In this document: positions 1-10,500 of the stretch, one piece after another | Position numbering within the stretch: position 1 is the stretch's first letter | Layout of the letters: each line of letters opens with the position of its first letter | Assembly: GCF_028583425.1 (NCBI RefSeq) | Contig: NC_072793.1 | Coordinates: 62,005,028-62,069,027 of the forward strand | Length of the DNA: 64,000 bases | Source of the DNA: Eublepharis macularius | Lineage: Eukaryota; Chordata; Lepidosauria; Squamata; Eublepharidae | Direction: 5' to 3' | Position numbers and translations under genes: made by a program | The notes under the pieces: generated by a model | The model's input: only the letters and a program-made list of their open reading frames with translations | What the model was told of the DNA's origin: nothing | Database searches by the model: none

Positions 1-200
1 GAGAGAGTCCGTTGCGCAGGACCCCCCCCCTCGCCCGAGATCAACGCGCCCTGAGGTGCTTGAGCGTTCTATGCCTATTCTCCGCCTGAGAATAGGTGGC
101 CGTGGGCTTTTTGGCCCCCGCCGGCCGCTGAAACGGCAGCCCGGTCAGCTCTGCTCTTAGAGCTGCTTTAGACCTCCATGGATCCCAAGCCGGAAGTCCC
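1..200 (-). mobile_element. L1 LINE 5' leader, cut by window edge
   Basis: This GC-rich stretch closely matches 3762..3970, the 5' end of the L1 insertion described below, in the same orientation. Shared landmarks are the 'cccctcgcccgagatc' block and 'ccggaagtcc' at the outer end. It is therefore probably the 5' leader of a second L1 on the - strand whose body continues to the left of the window. The 5' end lies near 199. No target duplication can be checked because the other end is missing. Confidence 0.6.
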
Positions 201-882
201 AACACTGCAAGTAATTTTCATTACACACCAAACATTATAATTGTTTATGTCCACAATTTTTAGTCTTGGCCTTGGGCATGTTCCTTTCTATGTTGTGTTA
301 TAAAACATAATGGCGCCACGCGGAGTGTTTTTATTAGTGACCTTTCTAAATGCTAGTCATGGACTATAAATCCATCACATTGAGGAAATCATGTCGCTTT
401 GATTATCTGAAGAACTGTTTGTTTATAGAACTATAGAAGATCCTCTGTACTGTAAACAATTTTGTCTTGTATTGCTGGAAAGGAATATATGCGGATGCTG
501 ACAACTTATTGCTATGCACCCTACTATAGTAGTGTGTGCATTAGGATTATGTGAGAACTTCTCAGAATAACCCTTTTCTACTTCTAAGATCACCAACTCT
601 GAAGCCTTGATTTATTATTCAGACAAGGAGAGAAGGGGAACCTCAAAATTGGCAAGAGGCCATAAAATTTCCCCCTACAATTTCCAGGATATAAGCTTTC
701 GAGAGTATGTCAAAGGGAGCCTGACTGTCGGAAGGTTATACACTGGAGATCTAGTGCTACTGGACTTGAATCTCCAGGTTGAACTGTGTTATTCAGTGGT
801 TTTACTGCCTTTCCCAAACAACTGTAAATGAGGGGAAACATATGAAATGGCTACAGAATTTTACTTCATTAAAAGAGTACTT
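201..882. other. Non-coding stretch, no feature recognised
   Basis: AT-rich DNA between two L1 insertions. The short open frames near 607 and 847 have no recognisable domain, and the second simply runs into the oligo-T of the L1 tail. I see no gene or named repeat. Confidence 0.5.
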
Positions 883-894
883 GCTGCAACTCTT
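883..894. repeat. Left target-site duplication of L1
   Basis: The 12 bases gctgcaactctt recur exactly at 3972..3983, on the other side of the L1 body. The left copy abuts the oligo-T that represents the L1 poly(A) tail on the - strand. This is the normal footprint of target-primed reverse transcription. Confidence 0.85.
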
Positions 895-3800
895 TTTTTT
901 TTTATAAAATTTTTTATTGGATTAGACACATATAAAATTTATTATAATCACATTCCCTTAAATTTTCCAATTCTAACCCCCTCCCTTTCCCCCCCTTTTG
1001 TAGACTTCCAACAGTTTTCCAACCCCTTGTCTATTCTCCCTCTACTCATTTCAAACTTATTGTACTTATTATAATATACTTTCAAACTCTTCTAAGCTTT
1101 TCTATAGTAACATAGTGCTATCTCTAATTTCCTTCCCAAATGGGTAAAAGTATAACAATCTTAACTTATCTTTTTCAATAATAGTAATAATAATTATTTT
1201 GGTATTCTGTACTCTATCTTACTCTTTCTAAGTACTTCAAAATGGGACAGACAATTTGTCCCTCTTTATGCATAACTTCACATACTTCTATAAACATTGC
1301 ATACATTTATTATAAATCAATCAACTTGACTTGTACTCTATGTGTTACTCTTTACTTTCTTTTACGTCTTGTCCTTTTTGATTAACTAATTTCTCCATTG
1401 TAAAACTACACAACAAACAATTCATGTACACATTCAACAAAGGTCTATCAATTAGACCTATATTATGTATGCTAATGTATATTGATCCTCCATTGTACAG
1501 TTATCTGCTTACTTAAAAAAAATTAATTAAATTCTATCCTTATAATCCTTATAATAGTAACACTGTTGATACCCAACTATTCATACTAATCAAATAAAAT
1601 AATTGCTTAGAATTTTTTCCACTTTACTCTCTCCCCCCGGTATAGTCACTCCCCTCTCCTTTTGTTATATTTCAGTAATTATCAAACTGCCACAGTCCTC
1701 CCACCTCCCATTTTTTCACCAGATATCGTTTCAGCCTCTCCCAGTCCGTGTTAAACTGTCCCGGGTCAAGGTCTCTCAATTTTCTTGTCATTTTATCCAT
1801 CTCCACCATGTACAGCAATTTGTAAATCCAGTCCTCAATAGTTGGCACTTCTTGTACTTTCCATTTCTGCGCATATAAGAGTCTAGCTGCTGCTGTCATG
1901 TAAAATAGCAATGTCCTGTGTTGTGCTGGAATATCTTCCATTCCCAAGTTCAGTAGCAGGAGTTCTGGGTTCTTATTAACTTGAAATTGTAAAATCTCAC
2001 TCATTACTCTTATTATTGCCCCCCAGTACTGCCTAGCTACCTCACAAGTCCACCACATGTGATACAGAGATCCCTCATGCTTTTTACATTTCCAGCATTT
2101 ATTAGATGTATTCGAGTTCCCTAGCGCAATTTTCTTTGGTGTCAAATACCAACGATAAATCATTTTGTAGAGATTCTCTTTAATACTGGTACAAGTTCTG
2201 GGTTCTTATTAACTTGAAATTGTAAAATCTCACTCATTACTCTTATTATTGCCCCCCAGTACTGCCTAGCTACCTCACAAGTCCACCACATGTGATACAG
2301 AGATCCCTCATGCTTTTTACATTTCCAGCATTTATTAGATGTATTCGAGTTCCCTAGCGCAATTTTCTTTGGTGTCAAATACCAACGATAAATCATTTTG
2401 TAGAGATTCTCTTTAATACTGGTACATGTCGTAATCTTCAATGTATTTTTCCACAAATATTCCCACGCCTCCATTGTTATTTCTTTATTAAAATTTATAG
2501 CCCACTTCACCATTTGCACTTTAACTACTTCATCTTCCGTATACCATTTTAACAGTACTTTATATATCTTAGAGATTTCCTTTTTTTCATCTTGTAGAAT
2601 TGCTTTCTCTAAATCTGAGTTCTCCATTCTTATCCCTCCCTTCGCACAGTCCGAATAGTAAAGATCTCTAACTTGTCTATATTGAAACCAGTCATAATTT
2701 GGAGACAACTCTTGTTGCGTCCTTATTCTTATTTTAGCAAGTTCTATTCGCGTTATCTCCTTGTACGTTAAGCACTGTTGTTCATTATCAACCGTTCTCG
2801 GATCTATTACTTCATATGGAACCACCCAGGAGGGGATTCCTTCTTGCAGGTAGTCTTTGTACTTCTTCCAAGTTAAGAAGAGGCTCCTCCGAATATAATG
2901 GTGCAAAAACATAGAATCTGCTTTTACTTTGTCATACCATAAATATGCATGCCATCCAAATAATTTTTTATATCCCTCTAAGGCCAGCAGTTTGCGATTT
3001 TTCAGCTTCATCCAATCTTTCAACCATACCAAACAAATTGCATCGTAATAAAGTCTCAAATTGGGCAATTGCATTCCACCTCTTTCCTTTGCATCCTGTA
3101 ATACTTTCATTTTCACTCGAGGCTTCCTGCCTGCCCACACAAACTCCGATATTTTCCTCTGCCATTTGTCAAAGTGCTTAGAGTCCCTAATGATTGGTAT
3201 TGTCTGTAACAGAAACAATCCAAGATGTCCTACTTCCTCTCCTGTTGAAGTCAAAGTCCTTCCCTTTTCAAAAATGGCGATTCCCTTCTTCCTGTCTCCA
3301 ATAAGGGTCGTCTCTCTCCAGCAGCTCTATCACTGTGACGCACTTCCTGTTTCCCGTCTCTCCACTGCAGCTCTCGCGATGATAGAAATTTTCTCACAGC
3401 CTGCTATCACTCTCTGACCACAGGTATGAAAAACAATTCTCCAGTTTCTTTAATAGCTTCATTTAACTTAGTCCTTTTTCTAAACTATTTCTTGCCGAGT
3501 CTTCCCCTCATTATATTCCGTCTGTTGCAGTTTAAAGTTTCACTTTAAAAGTTCATTACTTTAAGCAATCGATCTCAATTCGAGAGATAGTAATCTTTAC
3601 CTTTTCAAGCGTCTTTCTGGGTTGTAATCACTGCTTCGATCTCAATTTCTTTTCCACCTACTTTTCCCCTGTTGAAGCTTGGGCATGTAGGTCTTATGCC
3701 AGCCGCACTGGCCCCGGTTCTGCCGCAGAGATTTTAGCCGACCTGTCTTAGGGTGGGACCTCAAGAGACGAGAGAGAATCCTTAGCGCAGAACCCCCCCT

Positions 3801-3971
3801 CGCCCGAGATCGACGAGCCCTGAGGTCTTTGAGCGTTCTTTGCCTGTTCTCCACCTGAGAGCAGGTGGCCGGAGGCTATTTGTGCCCCTCCGGCCGCTGA
3901 AACGGCAGCCCGGTCAGCTCTGCACTTAGAGCTGCGTTAGACCTCCTTGGATCCCAAACCGGAAGTCCACC
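895..3971 (-). mobile_element. L1 LINE insertion, internally shortened
   Basis: An L1 retrotransposon on the - strand. Read 5' to 3' it has a GC-rich leader (3971 to about 3650), further leader-like sequence to about 3260, an open frame with the C-terminal part of ORF2 (about 3254 to 1672), a 3' UTR and a poly(A) tail at 895. The ORF2 part shows 'LFLLQTIPI' and the zinc-knuckle-like C-terminal motif 'CWKCKKHEGSLYHMWWTC', both typical of vertebrate L1. The endonuclease and most of the reverse transcriptase are absent although both element ends and the 12-bp target duplication are present. The loss is therefore internal, not the usual 5' truncation. A 233-bp tandem duplication interrupts ORF2. 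Confidence 0.85.
1961..2426 (-). repeat. 233-bp tandem duplication inside L1 ORF2
   Basis: 1961..2193 and 2194..2426 read as near-identical direct copies. Each includes the 'YHMWWTC' coding motif. Because 233 is not a multiple of three, the second unit shifts the reading frame and ORF2 appears as two overlapping frames. The match looks complete by eye, so the duplication is probably recent relative to the L1. Confidence 0.9.
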
Positions 3972-3983
3972 GCTGCAACTCTT
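3972..3983. repeat. Right target-site duplication of L1
   Basis: Exact copy of 883..894, directly outside the L1 5' end. Confidence 0.85.
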
Positions 3984-4111
3984 GATATTAGGCATGTGTC
4001 TCTAACACATCCCCCTCTTTTTTGTGGCACTGGCATTTCTTTAGTGCCCGTTCCGGCCTGTTCCGTCTCGTTCCGGCTTTTACCCTGTCCCCAGAATAAG
4101 CGGTTTCAGGG

Positions 4112-4200
4112 GGTATGGCATATGCAAATCAGTTATGCTAACGACACACTTCTGGTGATGGCAAGAAGCATGGCATATGCTAATGAGTTATGCTAATGAG
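4112..4200. promoter_or_regulatory. Paired octamer-like motifs upstream of BNIP1
   Basis: Four octamer-type words lie in two pairs: atgcaaat at 4122, atgctaac at 4135, atgctaat at 4177 and atgctaat at 4190. Within each pair the start-to-start spacing is 13 bases, and each pair is preceded by 'ggcat'. The block looks like a diverged duplication with a 55-base period. POU-type factors bind ATGCAAAT and, more weakly, ATGCTAAT. A role in BNIP1 expression is inference from its position about 0.35 kb upstream of the start codon. Confidence 0.4.
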
Positions 4201-4503
4201 TTCCTCCAGCTCTTTTTCTACGAAATGACCCCTGGATTATACTGTTTTGCCTTGAGAGATGCACCAAATAAAGTATCATAAATTATACCTACAAAATCCA
4301 TTCCTCCCCTCTCCCCCTCCCCAGGCCTCGCGAGACTAGACAAATGGAAGGGAAGGCCACGCCTCTCTTTTTTCCTCCCGCCGGCCTGCCTCTTTGGAAA
4401 CGGGGCTCAAGGCTTCCCGCTGTCCGGGCAAGGAGGGCGGGGCAGAGAAGTGGGCGTGTCGACATTTGTTCCGGCCGCCTTTTTGCCGACTGCCGTCATT
4501 GCT

Positions 4504-4514
4504 AAGATGGCGGC
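4504..4514 (+). promoter_or_regulatory. YY1-type site over the start codon
   Basis: The word aagatggcggc contains the BNIP1 start codon and matches the AAnATGGCGGC form of the YY1 site often found just downstream of the start site in TATA-less promoters. Binding is inferred, not shown. Confidence 0.55.
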
Positions 4515-4590
4515 TGCTGTTGACGTGCCGGTCCGAGTTTGCAACCAGGAGATCGTTAAATTCGACCTTGAGATTAAAGCGGCGGTTCAG
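4507..4590 (+). CDS. BNIP1: BNIP1 coding exon 1
   Basis: 28 codons, from MAAAVDVPVRVCNQ to the phase-0 donor gtatgg at 4591. The start is the first ATG after the CpG-rich leader and matches the known N terminus. Confidence 0.95.
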
Positions 4591-7500
4591 GTATGGCTCC
4601 TTCTTCCCTCCCCGGTCAATAGCTAGCTTGTCTGCTGAGCCTGCCTTAAACGCCTTCCGTGGACGGGGGGTGGGGGGGCTCTGTGGCCACGTCCCTCTTG
4701 CCCTAGTTCGTTCTTTTCGGTCGGCCCCTCTGCTGGACTCTCCTCACTGTCGGGGACGGGTGGTGAGAGGAGCCTCTGTCCCCTCTGGAAGGTCGCAGAA
4801 CAGCGAAGAGGATCCCACCGCTGCTGTTCGCGAATGAGAAAAGCGACGTTGGGGTGCCCTCCTCCATCTTGGGGCGCGGGCGCAGGCAGCTCTGGTGTGG
4901 GCCGGCTCCCCTGGGCTTCCTTCCCGCCTGCGTGTTGTTGGGCGCGAAAACCGGGCCTGGGGCTTGAGGCCCCTGAGGTGTTTGCCCCCCTTTCCTTCCT
5001 CCGCCCTTTCTTTGCCTTCTACTGTTCTTGCCCGTTCCGGTCGTCTGCAAGGACGGAGAAATGCAGCTATCTATTCCTATCCATTTCCTTTTCAGTGCTA
5101 TCCCATTTCTTACTGGGGCGGGGGGGGGGGATTGTATATCATGAAATGAGCATCCTTTGGCATGTCTGTGAGTTGTGGGAATTGAGGACTGAATGTATCC
5201 ATTGCTCATGTAGGAATTGGAGGATTTGAGTCCAGTGGCACCTTAGAAACCAAGAAGGTTTTCAGGGTGTATGCTTCCGAGAATCAGAGCTCCCCTCTTC
5301 AGACACCTACTGCAGACCAACACAGCTACTCACCTAAAACTATCCTCATGCAGAAACTGATGGTTTTGTGTAGGATAGTATGATACATTAGACAATCTCT
5401 CTGCTTTCTTTCCCACTCAGTTCAATTCTTTGTCTGGACTAAAGCCAAGCTTCTGTAAATGCAGAGACTAGTACATACACTGCTAAAGTCATGCAGGGAA
5501 AAGGATTTTCATATAGTAATTACTTAGAGTACAGTTACACCCTTCCCAGTCCATTGACTTCTATGCATGTAAGCTGCTGCATAAGTGCATCTAAGAAGTG
5601 ATTGCCTGTGCAGTAAATGTAAAGACTGTGATTTACATGCCTCTGTGTATGTAATCTTGTCATTTCCTATATGGATGCACACTCTTTATACAAGCTTTTT
5701 ATCATTTGAACAAGCTTTAGCATTAATTTTCACATTGCTTGTAGAAAACATGGGTGTGCTTTAACTTAAATATTTTATTTTCATTACTAGAATAACAGTT
5801 GTTCTTTTAAATGCTGTGTTGGCTTAGTAAGAGCCAATTTGGTGTAGTGGTTAAGAATGGTGGGACTTTAATCTGGAGAACTGGATTTAATTCCCCACTC
5901 CTCCACTTAAAGCCAGCTGGGTGACCTTGCATCAGTCACAGCTCTGTAGAGCTTTCTCAGTCCACCTCACAGAGTGATTGTTGTGGGGCTAATAATAATA
6001 ATATACTTTGTAAACCACTCTGAGTGGGTTCTTCATTTTCCTGAAGGGTGGTCTGTAAATCAAATGTTGTTATTATTTTGTTATAACTGCTATTTCTGAG
6101 AATTGAACTACATTTGGAGAGTAAGACTGGTAAAACATGCTCTAAAAGAACTTAAATGCAAAAGTTCTGTATATTGCTTGTTATTTCTTTTAGGATATCC
6201 GGGACTGCATGGGCCCTGTAAGTACACTTACAGAACTGAATGCCAAGGTAAAGGAAAAATTTCAGCATTTGCGGCTTAGAATACAGGTGAGGAAGGTTGA
6301 TAATACAAGGTAAATTTGAATATCAGTGTGACAGGCCCCTTCTTTCTTTGAAACCAAGGGAACTCACACTGTATCTTAAGAATTTGGGGAACCTGGTTGA
6401 TTCTGAGATACAAACCTTCCGCTCAGTTACAAATGTTCTTAAAGGCTATGGGTTGCTGCAGTGTGGTAGGTATTGCATTGCATATGAATAGTGCAGAGAT
6501 CACTGAAATGAGGTTTAATAAAAACAACAAGATTTATTTAAGCCCAAATTAAAGCATAAAGTTATCCAGTCTGCTTGTCACCAGAGACAGAACTCGTAAC
6601 TCTATCCTCTCCCAGAAGTGGAATGAAACTGCTCTGCTACACTAGCAGGCAGAGCTATGCCCCAAATTGTCTGCCTCCTTTTCTGATGCAGTTCCCAATT
6701 CCTCTGTCTGCTCCCTTCCCAGAGCAGAACAGATCCCCTCTGACAGTAAAGTGAATGCTGGTGCAGCACTGCCTTAGGCAATGTGAAATAGCACAATATC
6801 TGTTTTTCCTCTTAGGGGCAGGACAAAATCTTTTTTCATACAGAGTATTGCAATATTAGCCAGGTTTTACAGCTGTCACTATTTTCTGCAGTCTAAAAAA
6901 TGAAGGTTTTCTGAAAATTCAAAGATCTTGTTTTCAGCTCTGTACTGGATTTCTGCTTGTTTCCAATTTCTGCAAGTTTGCAAATCCTAGCACGTTGTTT
7001 ATTGAATGTCCTAGCTGTTGATTGTATTGACTTGCACTCTAATCTGCCTTGAGTCCCAATGAGAAATGTGGACTATAAATAACATGCATAAATAGGCTAG
7101 AAAGGAAAAATGCCAAAATTCAGCTTGATAAAGATTTTTTTTGAAGCTCAGTGTATTGGAGCCTGACTAAATTTTCCAAAGTCAGAATGGAACTTTCCTA
7201 CCTTCCCTGTCCTACTGTAGCTCACTGACCTGTGTGAAGGGCTGCACCAGTGAGATCGGGGACTCTGTGGAATGTCATATGGGAGGTCTGCAGCAGGAAG
7301 GGGAAATCAGTGGAAACTGCCAGTTTAGTCTGGATCCTGTCCTATATATGTTCCCTATCTCTAAGCATTGGAGCTTTCAAAAAACGCTTAGCTCAACAAA
7401 AACCCTCCAGACATATGATTTGCCAGATATGCTGCTCAGCCCAGCCAAATTGTAGGATGAGGACAGGGAGTTCTGGAATTGAAAAAAACCCTTGTTATTC

Positions 7501-10500
7501 CAGCCCCTTGCTCAGTGGAGGAAATCTAAAGCTAGAGCATCCCCCAACAGATGGCTGTCCATCCTCTTTCTGAAAATCTGTAATGAAGGTGAGCGCCCCC
7601 CCCCCCAATAATTGGTTCATTGGTTGAACCCTTGTTAGGAAGCCTCTCCTCATGAACAACTGAAGTATACCCTCCAGTAATTGAATCCCATATGATCTAG
7701 GGTTTGTGGGTGTTTTTTGCATTATCAGAGAAACAAAGCTGGAGCTGACTGACAGTCCTCTATGACAGCCCTATGCAGACAGCCATCTGTTTAGTTCAGT
7801 TATGACTGCGCCACAACAAGATCGATGAATATGTTTGAATAAACCTCTCAGATAAATTTTTGGAGTAATGAAGTGAAGACTTGGGAGCTGCTGTGATCTC
7901 TGGCATTGTTTTTAACCCCACAGTTCTGTTGATTTCAGTCAAATACTCTTTCATGACCTTGTCAGTCTCCAAATGTATTGAACATGAAGAATGGAGCCCT
8001 AAGGGAGGATGATCTTCAAATTTAATTTCCATTAGGGAGAGCGGTAGTGATTAATGTGAGCCTAAGTGTTTGTGGTTCTCCTTCACAACTTGTGCTTGTG
8101 GAAGGAAGAGGGATACTGCTGTCTCACTTTGGTGTGTGCAGTCGGCACAGTCTTATTCTCCATGTCATTCAACTGCTATGTAAAGCCTTTTAGAGAAACC
8201 ATTTGTAGCTTCGGAACTGGATGTCATCAGTATGTGCATGACCCCTCCCCCCCCCAGCTCTATACCCAAATCCTCTGGTGATGAGTAGAGGTCTTGAGCT
8301 GATGCCTGTCTGATGTGGTTAGATGGCTGAAAGGTAACCTATTGAAACTGGACCCAAACAAGATCGAAGTGGAGTTGATTGGGAAGGCAGAGAAGTTGAA
8401 GGACATTGTGCTTCCCACTTGCAGTGGGGTTCAGCTGACTTTTATTGACTCTGTTAAGAGCCTAAGGATTATACAGGATTCCGTACTGTTGCTTGAGAAC
8501 ACTTTCTTCCAACTCATTGGAAGAAATGGCCCCCTACCTTGACACATCTAATCTGGCTACCTGAATTCACACTATGTTAACATCAAGACTAGACTACTGT
8601 AATGCACTTTACATAGGTCTCCCCTCAGAGTTAACTATGAGACTCCGTTTGGTACAAAATGCCACAGCTTGGTACCGGAACAGAGAGAAAAATGTCTGCT
8701 AACCTAATAGCATGACCCTAACCCTATAAAAAGCACATACATTCTATTTAGTATACCTGGTCGACATAAAATTCCACACCACTTTTGCTGATTACTAATG
8801 TTTTCCATAGAACAAATTGTTACAATTTGTTTCATTGAACCTACAATTTTTATCTAGCTTTATATTAGGATATCCATATTTTAGTTTGCTTCACCATGCA
8901 GTCCTCAGCAGAGGCACACCCTTCTGTACCCATTGATTTCAGTGGACTTAGATTGTGCTGTCAGCCTTGGTTTTCAACATGGTAGCTATTCATGCTGTTG
9001 AGAAGATAAAAGTTTATTTGTTTATTAACACATTTGATTGCCACCTTTCCACTCAAAATGAGATCCCTAAGTTAAACGGTAGTACAGTGTTTAACACTGT
9101 GTTGTTCAAAACCCATAGACCATCTGATCCCAAACCACAGAGTCTAATTAGGCCCTTAAATCCTAAACATGCTTCCCTTTAATTACACTCTGTTGAATAA
9201 GCATTTCTTTCTTTTAACTACAGATATTTAGGACTGGGATATTGATTAGGTTGATTCCTTTGAGAAGAGTTTACAGAATGATTCAAAATATTAATAGTAA
9301 GTGTTGATTCTGGATCTGCTTAGGAGCTTGAACAGATGGCTAAGGAACAAGATAAAGAATCAGAAAAGCAACTTTTGCTCCTAGAAGTAGAGAACCATAA
9401 AAAGCAAATGCTCAGGTAAGTTGAACAGTGAGCATTGTTTGTCATCCATATCTTTAAAGATATATGCTGGGTGATTCGCATCTTAATACAGTTTTATCAA
9501 AACAAAATTATGTCCCCCAGTAATAAAGGTGTTCTTGCAAATTCACAAAATGGAGTGAATTGGACCAGAAATGGACCAAAATTGGACCAGTATACTACCT
9601 TTCCATTTGTAACCATTGCTTTTTTCTGCCAAGGAACACCTGTAGTTGAGTAGTAATTGCTACTATAAAAACAGCTCATAAGTAAAATGCATTTTGGTCT
9701 TTTTTTCCAGTTTGCAGTGACTTTTAAAAATATCAAAGCAACAGAGGCCAAGATGATACTGGCTTTCTGAGTTTAGGTGGCAGGTCAGGAGTCTGAGAGT
9801 ATATAAAGAACTGTGGCCATCATCTATAAAATTTGATGGTTTATAAACTCTTTCCGTTTCAAGTTGACAGCTCCAGTTACATTTTAATTAAAATCTTAAT
9901 GATAATTGTCACTTCCATAAAAATTATGGGCATAGTATGAAATTGTTCTGCCACAGAGCCATGGTCCTTCTTTTCTGTTCAAAGGAAACATTTTTGTGAT
10001 TTCTTCGCTATTCTTAAAGCATGCATTTCCCCAGCACTTTGATACTGTATGTATATGTAACAATTAGAATATTTTTTTAATATTTCCCCACATTGAGTCC
10101 AATGTTATGGATGTCACTCCTTACCTTCCAGAGGATAGTAATGGACTATTGTTCATGTCTTCAAGCATCCAGGTCTTTTCATTGCTAGATGTACCAGTGT
10201 TGAGATGCTGTAGGAAATAATCAAGTGAGGGAACTGCATGATGTAGCAATTAATCCAGTGTTGATAAAGCACATGCATTCATGATCATTGATAATCATGT
10301 GAAATAACAATGGCTTGAGCATATATATATGTATTCAATTATCTCAGTTGCTTCCCGCTTAATACAGTCTTTGAAGATGTTTCTGTCTTGTTCTTCTTGT
10401 TCTAAATTATAGTATGTTAATGGTTTCAGCAATCAGACAGCATGGAGGAAGGCTAATCTGGCTTGCAAAATTGCCATTGACAATGCGGAGAAAGATGAAT

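Larger units (their letters stand above)
4300..4720 (+). promoter_or_regulatory. BNIP1: BNIP1 CpG-rich promoter and first exon
   Basis: GC and CpG content rise sharply here against AT-rich flanks. The block holds GC boxes such as 'gagggcgggg' near 4434 and no obvious TATA box before the start codon, as expected for a housekeeping promoter. The transcription start cannot be fixed from sequence alone; it probably lies within about 100 bases of 4507. Confidence 0.65.

Noticed and set aside
6500-6780. Possible LTR in BNIP1 intron 2
   Set aside because: 'ggtttaataaaaacaacaag' looks like an inverted poly(A) region, but no matching second copy, edges or duplication were found.
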